Source: Pseudomonadota bacterium
Lineage (GTDB): Bacteria; Pseudomonadota; Gammaproteobacteria; Burkholderiales; Burkholderiaceae_C
Assembly: GCA_021819435.1 (NCBI GenBank)
Contig: JAKARB010000013.1
Coordinates: forward strand, 1-64,000
DNA length: 64,000 nucleotides
Reading direction: 5' to 3'
Of this stretch, positions 18,201 to 26,441 are shown piece by piece. Positions within the stretch are counted from its first letter, which is position 1, and each line of letters starts with the position of its first letter. The notes beneath the pieces are model-generated. The model was not told where the DNA came from and did not search any database. It worked only from the letters and a program-made list of their open reading frames with translations. The position numbers and the translations under genes were made by a program.

Positions 18201-19568
18201 GGAGCGGGCACTGACATGCTTGTCGGTGGGGGCGGCGATGACACGTATGTGTTCTCTGTGGGCGATGGCGCCGATGTCATCTCCGAAAATGACACGACAG
18301 CGGGCAACGTGGATGTCATTTCCTTCACCAATTTGAAGTCCACCGAAGTCACGTCTGTTGCTCGTGTGTCTCCCAACGACTTGATCCTTCGATACGGCGC
18401 AACCGACTCCATCACCATCAGCTCTTTCTTCTCTTCTGGCTCCTACCAAGTCGAAAAGTTCGCCTTCTCCGATGGCGTCACTTGGTCCGTGTCCGCGATC
18501 AACGCGATCATGAGCAACGGCCTGACCAAGCTCCCCTCCGGCGGATCATCCTGGACAGGCCAAACCACCGCAGACTTCGTCTTCGGCTCCACCAGCGCCG
18601 ACTCCATGGTCGGCCGCGGTGGCGACGACTGGCTCCACGGCGATGGCGGAAACGACACGCTGCGAGGCGGAGATGGCGCCGACTACCTCGTCGGCGGACT
18701 CGGCGTCGATGTCCTGTACGGCGATGCCGGCGTCGACACCTACGTATACGCCAAAGGCGATGGCTTCGACGTGATCTACGGCCAGCGCACCGAAGACACC
18801 CTGCGCATGAAGGGCTTCAAGTCCACCGATGTCACTTTCAACCGCCAGTTCTCCGACATCTACGTTGCGGATGCTTCGTCAGGCACCAGCTACAACATCG
18901 TCGGCCTGGTGCGCCAGGCCTTCGATGGCACCCACGAGTACTCCGGCGTCAGCCAGATCATCTTCGATGACAAGGCGCTCACCGCCGACGACATCCGCAA
19001 AGCCGCCCTGAAAGGCACGGCTGGCAGCGACAGCAACCTGCGCGGCTACGCCTCCAACGACACCATCAGCGGCTTCGAAGGCAACGACTCGCTCTACGGC
19101 GAAGGCGGCGATGACAAGCTCTACGCCGGCTCTGGCGACGACCTGCTGGAAGGCGGCATCGGCAATGACTACCTGGATGGCAACAAGGGCAACGACACCT
19201 ACCGGTTCTCACTGGGCGGTGGCAACGACACCATCTACGACGCAGACAACACCGTGGGCAACGCCGATGTCCTGGACTTCCAGCCCGGCATCGCGCACGA
19301 TCAGCTCTGGTTCAGCCAGTCCGGCAACAACCTCCTGATCAAGGTGATCGGCACCAACGACAGCGTCATGATCGGTGGTGGAGCGGGCGCATCGGCCACC
19401 TACCACGTCGAGCAGATCAAGGCGGGCGGCAAAACCTTGTCAGACACCCAGGTCGCGAACCTGATCCAGGCCATGGCTTCGATGACGCCGCCGCCCTTGG
19501 GCCAGACCACGTTGACCGATGCCCAACGTGCGCAACTGGCGCCGGTTCTGGCGGCCAACTGGAGTTGA
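12216..19568 (+). CDS. Giant RTX protein with FrpC-like self-processing module
   Basis: A 2450-residue protein, probably exported by a type I system because it has no N-terminal signal and carries C-terminal RTX repeats. Residues 1-263 are helical and AT-rich in codon use, with two hydrophobic segments at about 167-187 and 191-212 (AGAAALAAAAFALAISIAG). At Asp263-Pro264 begins PLALDLDNDGIETVA, then LFDHNGDG, GWLVRDLDGDGKI and FSQLRVWQDKNQNGVTD, closely resembling the calcium-dependent self-processing module of Neisseria FrpC, which cleaves its own Asp-Pro bond. Residues about 460-715 are mostly helical. From about 720 to 2410 there are ten blocks, each of GGxGxDxL-type nonapeptides followed by an HCBP-related domain (TYLFGKGSGQDTI ... 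LKFADDTVWD). Cell-surface, toxin or adhesin roles are all possible. No type I transporter genes are adjacent. Confidence 0.88.
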   Translation: MTCIPRQYAEMIKELRDFLAGTGPIPGWMGESLSAAEKFVKDYSDKLKAGLIPEGKKTEAAVAAFEKMYRELAEKSQFWADKVTNGSLPQKYAQDIAGEYASKADGLLNNKISSEARLAELSKNVNDKLNKLIPGITTRMGTVADAVEVVQSLAKGDTAAALSSMAKMIIAEQVGSIAASQAAVVLGRPLSAGAAALAAAAFALAISIAGKESGLFDAIGKFLAPTGDWLKDMLNEELEKAICPIPKSTNDRMRDAVTFAPRDPLALDLDNDGIETVAINPNAPILFDHNGDGAPSATGWLKGDDGWLVRDLDGDGKITSGKELLGVDTDITVGGVTRKATSGFEALRALDTHQEGDGKNLFDSRDAAFSQLRVWQDKNQNGVTDAGELSTLDALGIVSIQLQETTTNYDLGGGNSITGKAKVTRRVGNTTSTSEVDSVLVTNDSAANLNLADNPFYTDLPDVQVNDTARALPNMNGSGLVHSLREAMSLGNASSTALVSTVQAFASATTRDAQMALLDKLIAEWGATSTLATSGAPVFGTSSATSVAPNPSLSAEIQQRIKTFAQQNPDMYRKVIALEQFNGQMGLSTLMARWGVSLPTAVTDSLNAAYTALRESVYGALAVQTRLRPYVDAIQLVVDDQGLRFDNTALASKIRATMQADAGNAIADLVDLVRFDSEILGSIGFDGTGKLRQLISSLPVDSPIFGKLQGMNLFRPSLEDGTDQNDVYLGDDSANKFSAGAGNDVLDGGSGNDELRGGMGADTYLFGKGSGQDTIYNHDYEALGTNADTILLGAGIATTGVTLTRQSNDLIISLNGLSDSLRVHAYFEADGASSTVVENLKFADSTVWDVATIKSKVLIPTVGKDSLYGYATNDTINGGDGSDTVEGKAGDDLLDGGTGADHIDGNDGNDTLKGGTGSDTLYGGGDNDSLQGNEGNDRLYGDSGNDTLDGGSGNDYLFDGRGADTYLFGKGSGQDTIYNYGDEAAGTNADTILLGAGISTTGVTLTRRSDDLIISLHDTGDSLRVERYFETDGASGHVIANLKFADDTVWDVAAVKSKILAPTVGKDSLYGYANNDTINGGDGGDFLYGNAGHDVLDGGTGADHLEGGDGNDVLKGGMGADTLYGDAGNDTLDGGSGRGNDSLRGGTGADTYLFGKGSGQDTIDNYDDDAVGTNPDTILLGAGITTTGVALTRRSYDLIISLNDTDDSLCVERYFWADGPSGYAIENLKFADDTVWDKATIKSKLVGPTVGNDQLYGYATNDSINGGYGNDALYGSAGDDTLKGGNGADTLYGGDDRDSLQGNDSNDTLYGEAGDDTLDGGAGRDYLSGGAGADTYVFGKGSGQDTVFNPDGDAVGTNADTILLGAGIFTTDVRLTRQSDDLLIRLNGTDDSLRVQSYFNNDGASSYVVENLKFADGKVWDYATVKAKLSTEVPPASITVNGTAANEKISGGVGNDTLVGDWGNDTLDGGLGDDTLNGGLGNDTYLFGKGSGKDVISAYDSMENKLDVIELGAGVLTTDVVLKREDRDLVLSVNGTTDALRVSGFFYKNGTDRYQQVEQIKFAGGTIWDINAIKARVLSPTNDDDTIYGYDDTSDALSGLAGDDALYAGIGDDTLDGGAGNDTLDGGYGSDTYLFGRGSGRDVIDAFDMWDGNLDVISLGAGVSTTDVLLKREVSDLVLSIKGTTDTLRVRSYFNRDYEVDQIKFAGGTIWDVDAVKARVLVATNDNDTIYGYPTSGTLSGLTGDDAIYGSGGNDTLDGGDGDDSLYGGNGGDVIRGGAQNDTLDGGGGNDALQGQGGDDELYGSWGDDTLDGGAGNDTLYGAEGNDTYMFGRGSGKDVITPFDATAGKLDVIQLGAGVLTSDVVLKRDFIDLVLSINGTADILRVSNYFYSGGDPRQQIEQIKFSDDTIWDVDAVRARVLMPTSGDDTVYGYGTADNLSGLAGDDTVYAYRGNDTLDGGDGEDKLYGEDGDDVIRGGSQSDSLDGGYGNDSLNGGAGTDMLVGGGGDDTYVFSVGDGADVISENDTTAGNVDVISFTNLKSTEVTSVARVSPNDLILRYGATDSITISSFFSSGSYQVEKFAFSDGVTWSVSAINAIMSNGLTKLPSGGSSWTGQTTADFVFGSTSADSMVGRGGDDWLHGDGGNDTLRGGDGADYLVGGLGVDVLYGDAGVDTYVYAKGDGFDVIYGQRTEDTLRMKGFKSTDVTFNRQFSDIYVADASSGTSYNIVGLVRQAFDGTHEYSGVSQIIFDDKALTADDIRKAALKGTAGSDSNLRGYASNDTISGFEGNDSLYGEGGDDKLYAGSGDDLLEGGIGNDYLDGNKGNDTYRFSLGGGNDTIYDADNTVGNADVLDFQPGIAHDQLWFSQSGNNLLIKVIGTNDSVMIGGGAGASATYHVEQIKAGGKTLSDTQVANLIQAMASMTPPPLGQTTLTDAQRAQLAPVLAANWS
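14388..19200 (+). repeat. Tandem RTX-coding repeats (ten blocks)
   Basis: The DNA repeats long similar segments encoding GGxGxDxLxGG runs alternating with an approximately 100-residue HCBP-related unit. Blocks 1-4 (about 14390-16500) share TGADTYLFGKGSGQDTI and LGAGI(S/T)TTGV. Blocks 5-8 (about 16530-18530) share FG(K/R)GSG(K/R)DVI and LDVIxLGAGVxTTDV. Blocks 9 and 10 are more divergent. The two subfamilies imply at least two rounds of internal duplication. Confidence 0.85.
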
Positions 19569-19618
19569 CGCACACGCAGCGTTCAGCACTCAGCGCGTGG
19601 CATCACGCGCGCGCTTCA

Positions 19619-19651
19619 AAGGCCCGACCTAACAAGGCCGGGCCTTCTTTT
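19619..19651 (+). terminator. Rho-independent terminator after the RTX gene
   Basis: AAGGCCCG (19619-19626) pairs with CGGGCCTT (19639-19646), followed by CTTTTC. It lies 51 bp after the RTX stop and before the 3' end of the convergent hemE. Confidence 0.75.
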
Positions 19652-19702
19652 CATCGTTCATGGCAAAACAGAAAGGGCCGCAGCCAACTGCGCCCTTGCT
19701 CC

Positions 19703-20806
19703 TCACCCACGCAACTTGCGGCTGTGCTCATGCACCGCATCCACCAACACCTTCACATTCTCCGGCGGCGTGAACTGGCTGATCCCATGCCCCAGGTTGA
19801 AGACGTGCCCGCTGCCCACAGTCGGCTTGCCAAAACTGTCGAGCGTCTTGATGGCCTCTTCACGCACCTGCTCAGGCGAAGCGAACAGCACGTTCGGGTC
19901 GAGGTTGCCTTGCAGCGCAACCCGGTCACCGGTGATCTGGCGAGCCTTGCCCAGGTTCATCGTCCAGTCCAGGCCGACCACGTCGCAGCCGCTGCCTGCG
20001 ATCTCGTCCAACCAGATGCCGCCGCCCTTGGTGAAGACGATGTGCGGGATGCGGAACCCATCATGCTCTTTCTTGAGCTGTGAGAGCACGCGCTTGGTGT
20101 AGGCCAGGCTGAAGCGCTGGAAGGCGCCATCGGCGAGCACGCCGCCCCAGGAGTCGAAGATCATCGCCGCTTGCGCGCCCGCTTCGATCTGGGTGTTGAG
20201 GTAGAGCGCTACGGCGTCGGCGTTCACTTCGAGGATGCGGTGCATCAGGTCGGGGCGCTGGTACATCAGCGTCTTGACCAGGCGGTAGTCGTCGGAGCCA
20301 CCGCCTTCGACCATGTAGCAGGCCAGCGTCCAGGGGCTGCCGCTGAACCCGATGAGCGGCACCTTGCCCACGCCCTTGGCGTCGGACAGCTCGCGGCGGA
20401 TGGTGCGCACGGCGTCGAACACGTAGCGCAGCTTGTCCATGTCGGGCACGGCGAGTTCGGCCACGGCGGCTTCGTCGCGCACCACCTTGGCGAACTTCGG
20501 GCCTTCGCCAGCGGCGAAGCTCAGGCCCAGGCCCATGGCGTCGGGCACGGTGAGGATGTCGCTGAACAAAATGGCCGCGTCGAGGTCGTAGCGGCGCAGG
20601 GGCTGCATGGTCACCTCGCAGGCCAGCTCGGGGTTGGTGGCCAGGCCCATGAAGCTGCCGGCCTGGTCGCGCGTGGCGCGGTACTCGGGCAGGTAGCGGC
20701 CGGCCTGGCGCATCAGCCACACGGGCGTGCAGTCGGTGGGCAGGCGCAGGCAGGCGCGCAGGAAGCGGTCGTTGGCCAGCGGGGGCAGGGTGAAAGCGGC
20801 ACTCAT
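19703..20806 (-). CDS. hemE: Uroporphyrinogen decarboxylase
   Basis: A 367-residue cytoplasmic enzyme that converts uroporphyrinogen III to coproporphyrinogen III in haem synthesis. The signature [19 protein letters not shown] near the N-terminus and [16 protein letters not shown] further in are diagnostic; the catalytic Asp lies in [16 protein letters not shown]. Length is normal (E. coli 354). It ends convergently with the RTX gene and is divergent from the acyltransferase gene at 20917. Confidence 0.97.
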   Translation of the reverse strand: MSAAFTLPPLANDRFLRACLRLPTDCTPVWLMRQAGRYLPEYRATRDQAGSFMGLATNPELACEVTMQPLRRYDLDAAILFSDILTVPDAMGLGLSFAAGEGPKFAKVVRDEAAVAELAVPDMDKLRYVFDAVRTIRRELSDAKGVGKVPLIGFSGSPWTLACYMVEGGGSDDYRLVKTLMYQRPDLMHRILEVNADAVALYLNTQIEAGAQAAMIFDSWGGVLADGAFQRFSLAYTKRVLSQLKKEHDGFRIPHIVFTKGGGIWLDEIAGSGCDVVGLDWTMNLGKARQITGDRVALQGNLDPNVLFASPEQVREEAIKTLDSFGKPTVGSGHVFNLGHGISQFTPPENVKVLVDAVHEHSRKLRG

Positions 20807-20852
20807 CCGCGCATTCTAGGTGGCGGCCCCTGGCGGGCCTTGAGCCTGCTCA

Positions 20853-20899
20853 TTCAGGGGGGAAATCCGCACAAGCCATGAGCCGGATTTCCGCCTGAA
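20853..20899. promoter_or_regulatory. Long inverted repeat between hemE and the acyltransferase gene
   Basis: TTCAGGGGGGAAATCCG (20853-20869) is the inverse of CGGATTTCCGCCTGAA (20884-20899), apart from one inserted G and one substitution. The 9-bp cores GGAAATCCG and CGGATTTCC match perfectly. It lies in the short divergent promoter region and could be an operator for either gene, or a hairpin in the acyltransferase leader. Confidence 0.45.
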
Positions 20900-20916
20900 C
20901 TGGCACCATCCCGTGC

Positions 20917-22290
20917 ATGGCAGTCATCACTGGCGACATCGTCCCACTCAACCGATCCGAACACGGCTATGCGGCCATCGAAGGCTTGGCCAGCTCCATG
21001 GTCCAGGCCTACGTGCTGCGTTTCAACCAACCGGTGCCCGAAGAGCGCATGCGCCGCACCCTGCGCGAGCTCGTCACGGCCTACCCGAAGCTGCGCGCGG
21101 CGCTGGAGCCGGGGCCGCACCGCTATCACCTGCGCATCCTGCCCGAGGGGCCGCTGATCGACCAGATGTTCGATCTGGCCTACCGGGTCGAGCCGCACAT
21201 CGATGTCGACGACCCGCTGGCGCTGGAGGCCTGGCATCGCGACCGCCTGCAAGACGTGGTGCCTCTGGAGCGCGGGCTGGGCTTTCGGGCGCGCTTCGTG
21301 CCGCACCCAGAGAGGGCCGTACTGGCCTTTGGCATGCCCCACATCTTCGGCGATGGCATGACCATGCTTGAGCTGGTCAAGCAAATTTTGCGCGGGCTCA
21401 ATGGGCTGCCGTTGCAAGCCATGGCGGTGGAGGCGCCGTCGATGGTCGGCTCGATCGCGCCTGAGAAGTGGTGGCAGTGGCCGCGCCAGGTGTGGCTGTC
21501 GCGCCGCCACAAGGTGGAAGAGGCGCGCCGCCTGGCTGGCCTGAACATCCAGCAGTGGCCCACGCAGCTTGGCACGCATTTCTCAACCACCGGCCTGCGC
21601 CACCACGAGGTGCCGACGCCCGTGGCCGACATGCGCCGCACCGCACGCGAGCTCGGCGTGTCGCTCAACACCTTCCTGATGGCGGCACTGGCCCAGACCT
21701 TCCTCGATCAGGCCCCCGATGACCCGAAGGCCGCCGCCGTCATCCGCATCTCGGTCAACCTGCGCAAGTACTACCCTGCATCGGCCGGACATGGTTCGCT
21801 GTGGGGCAACCACGTGGGCGCCTTCCTCGTCATCGAGCAGGACGCCCGCAAGCCGCTGCGCGAGCGGGTCAAGTCCATCGACGCGAGCATCAAGGAGGGC
21901 CTGGACCGCTACGCTCGCCGCGAGATGTGCTGGACCTACCTGATCGAAGAGGCGCTGCCCTGGCTGGGCCGCACGCTCATCGGCTACATCGGGGTGCAAC
22001 TCAAGCGCAAAGGCAAGTTCCCGAAGATCAGCTGCCACGCCACCAGCCTGGGCGACGCCAACCACGTCAACCTGCCCGATGCGGCGGTGCGGGTGGTGCA
22101 GATCGTGCCCTCGGTCAACAGCATTTCGCCGCTGCCGGTGCTCGTCGAAATGAATGGGCGGCTGAGCCTGCCCTGGATCTGGCAATTGGGCGAGACGCCC
22201 GTGGCGGCGGTCGATGATTTCAACCGGCGCTTCGACGTGACGCTGGCGCGCATGGTGGCTGAGTTGGCGCCGCAGGTCGCCGCAGCTTGA
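20917..22290 (+). CDS. Condensation-superfamily acyltransferase (HxxxDG type)
   Basis: A 457-residue cytoplasmic protein with the fold of NRPS condensation, PapA and wax-ester-synthase enzymes. The acyl-transfer motif HxxxDG is present as HIFGDG near residue 141. The N-terminal half has the usual ([26 protein letters not shown]) start, and the C-terminal half has INLRK-like [13 protein letters not shown] and a DFG-region equivalent. It is a stand-alone domain with no carrier protein or adenylation domain beside it. The acceptor and donor are unknown; lipid or polyketide-type ester formation is plausible. It is divergent from hemE. Confidence 0.7.
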   Translation: MAVITGDIVPLNRSEHGYAAIEGLASSMVQAYVLRFNQPVPEERMRRTLRELVTAYPKLRAALEPGPHRYHLRILPEGPLIDQMFDLAYRVEPHIDVDDPLALEAWHRDRLQDVVPLERGLGFRARFVPHPERAVLAFGMPHIFGDGMTMLELVKQILRGLNGLPLQAMAVEAPSMVGSIAPEKWWQWPRQVWLSRRHKVEEARRLAGLNIQQWPTQLGTHFSTTGLRHHEVPTPVADMRRTARELGVSLNTFLMAALAQTFLDQAPDDPKAAAVIRISVNLRKYYPASAGHGSLWGNHVGAFLVIEQDARKPLRERVKSIDASIKEGLDRYARREMCWTYLIEEALPWLGRTLIGYIGVQLKRKGKFPKISCHATSLGDANHVNLPDAAVRVVQIVPSVNSISPLPVLVEMNGRLSLPWIWQLGETPVAAVDDFNRRFDVTLARMVAELAPQVAAA

Positions 22291-22414
22291 CGGCGGGCGA
22301 AGGAGGCAGGGGGCGTGCGCTTGGAGATGTGTCCTTTGGGCACGCGTCCTGCTTCGCTTGAGCGTGTTTCACCGGCACACTTTCGCAACTGTTGCCTGCC
22401 ACCCGACGGAACCC

Positions 22415-23044
<630 letters not shown>

Positions 23045-23046
23045 GG

Positions 23047-23364
23047 TCAGTGATGGTCGGCTTCGTGCTGGTGTCGAACCGCCAGCACGATCACGAGTTG
23101 AGGTGACGCGATTTCATAGGCCAGCACATACCCGGATGCGCCAAATGGGATGACCAGTTCGCGGCGCAGGGCGCTGCGCGATCCGGCCACCTTGCGAAAC
23201 AGGAAGGGCGTCCTGGCCAAGGCGGCCATGGCTTCGTTGATGGCTTCAATCGCGCGGTCAGCCATGTCCAGGTCCTCGACGTACTCCGCGCGCTCAAGCA
23301 GGTACTCGTACAGCCTCAGCAGGTCGTTTTTCGCCTCGGGCGCAACCACGACCACGAAGGTCAT
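23047..23364 (-). CDS. ParE/RelE-superfamily toxin
   Basis: A 105-residue toxin-like protein. The N-terminus FVVVVAPEAKNDLLRLYEYL and the central RRELVIPFGASGYVLAYEI, ending VIVLAVRHQHEADHH, are typical of ParE/RelE proteins (gyrase inhibitors or mRNA interferases). The ATG at 23364 overlaps the antitoxin stop by ATGA, giving the standard antitoxin-first operon. Which target it attacks cannot be told. Confidence 0.85.
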   Translation of the reverse strand: MTFVVVVAPEAKNDLLRLYEYLLERAEYVEDLDMADRAIEAINEAMAALARTPFLFRKVAGSRSALRRELVIPFGASGYVLAYEIASPQLVIVLAVRHQHEADHH

Positions 23365-23654
23365 GCTTTGGCCGGCCTGTGCTTGCCTTGCAATGCCTGG
23401 CGCCGGGCTTGTAGCCGTGTGCGCATCTCGGTCACCACTTCTTCGACGGGAACACCGGTGCCCGACTGCTGAAACCGCGACCAAGCGGCGTCCGCGCGGG
23501 CGGCAAATTCGGCTTGCATGCGCCGGTGCTCAACGGCCTGGCGAACTGTGGATTCCAGGAAGTCGGACAACGTTTCGCCTTCGCGCAAAACGCCTTCGAG
23601 GTCAGCCCGAAGTTGGGGCTCAACGCGCACTTGCGGAAGGATGGCGGTCTTCAT
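23361..23654 (-). CDS. YlcI/YnfO-like antitoxin
   Basis: A 97-residue antitoxin. The N-terminal part (KTAILPQVRVEPQLRADLE, ETLSDFLESTVRQAVEHRR) looks like a ribbon-helix-helix DNA-binding domain; the charged C-terminal part would wrap the toxin. It is the first gene of a two-gene toxin-antitoxin operon, with a 4-nt overlap with the toxin gene. Autoregulation is expected for the family; no clear operator was picked out in the 52-bp upstream gap. Confidence 0.8.
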   Translation of the reverse strand: MKTAILPQVRVEPQLRADLEGVLREGETLSDFLESTVRQAVEHRRMQAEFAARADAAWSRFQQSGTGVPVEEVVTEMRTRLQARRQALQGKHRPAKA

Positions 23655-23706
23655 GACCGGCGAGTGTGTTGCAAATGTGTTGCGGCGTCAAGGGCGCCGC
23701 AGCGGC

Positions 23707-24186
23707 TCAGGCGCCGCGCCCGGCGGCCAGGTCGGCCAGTCGCTGGCTCTGCATCAAGCCGGTCACGCTGAGCTGGCGCAGGCTGTCGTGCAGGCCATGC
23801 CAGTCAGATGACTGCCCTGCCTGGAGGGCTTGCCAGCGCGCCTGCACATCATCGAGTATGTCGACCGCCGCAGTTTCTCCGCCCACGCCGGACGAGGTGT
23901 CCGCCAGCCGCCGAATTCGCGCCAGGCGGGCGTCCACGCGTTCGGCCAGCAGGGGCACAGGCTCTTCCTGCCAGGCGTCCAGGTCGGATTTCAGGTCACC
24001 GGCGGCTTCCACCAGGGGCAGCCAGGTGCCGTGCAGCTCGGCCTCGGCGCGCACCTGCCGCTGTTCGTGCCAGGAGGCCAAGCCCCCACCGATCATCAGC
24101 AGACCGCAAGCGGTGCCGAGCAAGAAGGCGCGCCAGTGAACGCGGATGGCGGTGAGGACAGCGGCAGAAGAGGCGTGCGCGGCCAT
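23707..24186 (-). CDS. Hypothetical membrane-anchored periplasmic protein
   Basis: A 159-residue protein with one hydrophobic segment at about 20-38 (AFLLGTACGLLMIGGGLAS) after a short basic N-terminus, then a mostly helical, probably periplasmic domain (AELHGTWLPLVEAAGDLKSDL, ADTSSGVGGETAAVDILDDV). The layout recalls the sensor part of chemoreceptor-like proteins, but no cytoplasmic domain follows. I recognise no family. It lies 151 bp downstream of the ABC exporter operon on the same strand and may or may not be part of it. Confidence 0.6.
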   Translation of the reverse strand: MAAHASSAAVLTAIRVHWRAFLLGTACGLLMIGGGLASWHEQRQVRAEAELHGTWLPLVEAAGDLKSDLDAWQEEPVPLLAERVDARLARIRRLADTSSGVGGETAAVDILDDVQARWQALQAGQSSDWHGLHDSLRQLSVTGLMQSQRLADLAAGRGA

Positions 24187-24337
24187 GGGATCGTTGCCCC
24201 GTTGGCACGGGGGCGTTTGGTGATGCCATGGAGTTCGGCGCCTGCCGCGCCGACTTGATCGCTCGCCCCAAGCCGCCGCGCGGGGGCGTGATGGGTTTCA
24301 CGCGGCGAAAGGACGCCCACGCGACACGGCCTCCAAC

Positions 24338-25471
24338 TCAGTTCAGCGTGCGTCGGTAACTCTTCACCGCCAGCAAGCCGAACACCAGGCCCGCGAGCAT
24401 GATCGGCCACAGGTGGGGCCACATGTCGACCAGCGTGAATTCCTTGAGGAACACGCCGCGCGAGCCGCGCACGAAGTAGGTCAGCGGCAGCCCCTGCGAG
24501 ATGATCTGCGCCCACCTCGGCATGCCGCTGTAGGGGAACATGAAGCCCGACAGCAGGATCGACGGCAGGAAGTAGAAGAACGACAGCTGCATGGCCTGCA
24601 TCTGCGACATCGCCGCCGTCGAGATCAGGATGCCGACCGACAGCGTGGTGATGCCATAGGCCAGCAACAGCGCGATCAGCGCCAGCGGATCGCCCGTGAG
24701 CGGCAGCTTGAACAGGAAGAAGGCGATGCCCAAGATGATCGCCACCTGCCCCACGCCCACCAGGAAGGTCGGGATGATCTTGCCGATGATCATCTCCCAG
24801 GGCTCGGTCGGCGTCACCAGCAGGAACTCCATCGAGCCCTGCTCTTTCTCCTTGGTGATCGACATGGCCGTCATCACCAGCAGCGACACGTTGAGGATCA
24901 TGCCCACCAAGCCAGGGATGATGAAGAAGGTCTGCTCGCCCTGCGGGTTGAAGCGCCGCTGCACGCGCACCTCCAGCTTGGGCTCGCCGGTGAACGTGGC
25001 TTCGATGCCGTCCTTGCGCATCAGGTGCGCCACCGTCTGGCGCGCCACCTCGCCGGTGGAGGTGATGGCGCCGTTGAGCGAGACCGGGTCGGTCGCATCG
25101 GCCTCGACCAGGATCTGCGCCGGCAGGCCGCGCAGCAGGTTGCGCGTGAAGTCGGGCGGGATCTCCACCACCACCGAGGTCTGCGCCTTGCGCAGCATCT
25201 CGCTGGCCTGGTCGGACGTCAGTTGGCGCTGGTCGATTTCGAGGTAGACCGACTGCTGCAGCGCGGCCTTGTACAGCCGCGAGAACTCGCTCTTGTCGTG
25301 GTCGACCACGATGGTCGGGATGTGGCGCGGATCGGGGTTGATCGCGTAGCCGAAGACGATCACGTAGCCGATGGTGACCGACAGCAGCGACACGAAGGTC
25401 ATGCGGTCGCGCACCATGTGGATCAGCTCCTTGGTGGCGATGGCGGCGATGCGGTTGAAAGCCTGAAGCAC
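24338..25471 (-). CDS. ABC-2 type exporter permease (YhhJ-like)
   Basis: A 377-residue inner-membrane permease. One N-terminal helix (SLLSVTIGYVIVFGYAINP) is followed by a large periplasmic domain and then a cluster of helices with VTPTEPWEMIIGKIIPTFLVG and the ABC-2 family C-terminal region (MPRWAQIISQGLPLTYFVRG SRGVFLKE). This matches the YhhJ/YbhR group. It is the last gene of a six-gene minus-strand operon, 10 bp after the ATPase gene, and should pair with that ATPase and the HlyD-like adaptor to move a compound outward. Confidence 0.9.
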   Translation of the reverse strand: MLQAFNRIAAIATKELIHMVRDRMTFVSLLSVTIGYVIVFGYAINPDPRHIPTIVVDHDKSEFSRLYKAALQQSVYLEIDQRQLTSDQASEMLRKAQTSVVVEIPPDFTRNLLRGLPAQILVEADATDPVSLNGAITSTGEVARQTVAHLMRKDGIEATFTGEPKLEVRVQRRFNPQGEQTFFIIPGLVGMILNVSLLVMTAMSITKEKEQGSMEFLLVTPTEPWEMIIGKIIPTFLVGVGQVAIILGIAFFLFKLPLTGDPLALIALLLAYGITTLSVGILISTAAMSQMQAMQLSFFYFLPSILLSGFMFPYSGMPRWAQIISQGLPLTYFVRGSRGVFLKEFTLVDMWPHLWPIMLAGLVFGLLAVKSYRRTLN

Positions 25472-25481
25472 CTGGGCCTCC

Positions 25482-26420
25482 TCAGAACTGCGTGATCGAG
25501 CCCTGCTGCTGCAGGGTCAGGTAGAAGAAGACGTCCTCGAGGCCCACGTCGATGTCGACCGGCGAGCCAGCGTGCAGGCCATGCTGGGCCAGGTCACGCA
25601 CCCAGGATCCGACATCTTCGTGCGAACGGGCCACCACGCGGATGCTGTTGCCCTGCTGCGAGAGCCGCACGATACGCGGGTCGTGCGCCAGGTGCGGGTG
25701 GCGGAACACCTCCTGCAGCGGCACTTGCGCGGCCACCAGCGGTGCATCGGCCAGCACCTTCTCGGGCGCGTCGTCCACCAGCAGGCGGCCATAGAGCACA
25801 TAGGCGATGCGGTTCGAGCGCATCGCCTCGTCCATGTAGTGCGTGCTCACCAGCACCGACACGCCGGTGGATGCGATGTCTTGCAGGATGTCCCAGAAGG
25901 CTTCGCGCGCCTTCGGGTCCACGCCCGCAGTGGGCTCGTCGAGCAGCAGGATGCGCGGGCGGTGCGCCATCGCGCAGGCCAGGGCCAGGCGCTGCTTCCA
26001 GCCGCCCGACATGGTGCCCACGCGCTGGTTGTCGCGGCCCTCGGCGTCGAAAGCGAACTGCTTGACCAGCTCGTTGACCCGATCTGCCGCATTGCGGATG
26101 CCATAGAGCTTGCACACGAAGCGCAGGTTCTCGCGCACCGTCAGGTCACGGTAGAGGCTGAAGTGCTGGGTCATGTAGCCCAGCAGCGGCTTGATCTTGG
26201 GCGCCTGCGTGCCGATGTCGAAACCCAGGCAGGTGCCGCGCCCCGAGGTCAGCGGCACCAGGCCGCACATCATGCGGATGGCGGTGGTCTTGCCCGAGCC
26301 GTTGGGGCCGAGGAAGCCATAGAGCTGGCCTTCCTCGATGGTCATGTTCAGTTGGTCGACGACCGTCTTGTCACCAAAGGTCTTGGTGAGGTCGCGCACC
26401 TCGATGATGGGCTGGGCCAC
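25482..26420 (-). CDS. ABC exporter ATP-binding protein
   Basis: A 312-residue ATPase of the drug/natural-product exporter class. Walker A is GPNGSGKTTA, the Q-loop LGYMTQHFSLYRDLTV, the signature MSGGWKQRLALACAM, Walker B ILLLDEPTAGVDPKAR and the switch His is in VSTHYMDEAMR. The C-terminal part after residue about 220 matches the extra domain of YbhF/RbbA-like exporters. The signature is SGGWKQR rather than SGGQxQR, which is common in this group. It sits between the adaptor and the permease genes. Confidence 0.92.
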   Translation of the reverse strand: MAQPIIEVRDLTKTFGDKTVVDQLNMTIEEGQLYGFLGPNGSGKTTAIRMMCGLVPLTSGRGTCLGFDIGTQAPKIKPLLGYMTQHFSLYRDLTVRENLRFVCKLYGIRNAADRVNELVKQFAFDAEGRDNQRVGTMSGGWKQRLALACAMAHRPRILLLDEPTAGVDPKAREAFWDILQDIASTGVSVLVSTHYMDEAMRSNRIAYVLYGRLLVDDAPEKVLADAPLVAAQVPLQEVFRHPHLAHDPRIVRLSQQGNSIRVVARSHEDVGSWVRDLAQHGLHAGSPVDIDVGLEDVFFYLTLQQQGSITQF

Positions 26421-26441
26421 GTCGCTTCCTTCGCCTGGCGT

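Noticed and set aside
14388-19200. CRISPR-like or satellite repeat array
   Set aside because: The repeats are in frame, vary in length and encode GGxGxDxL nonapeptides, so they are coding RTX repeats.
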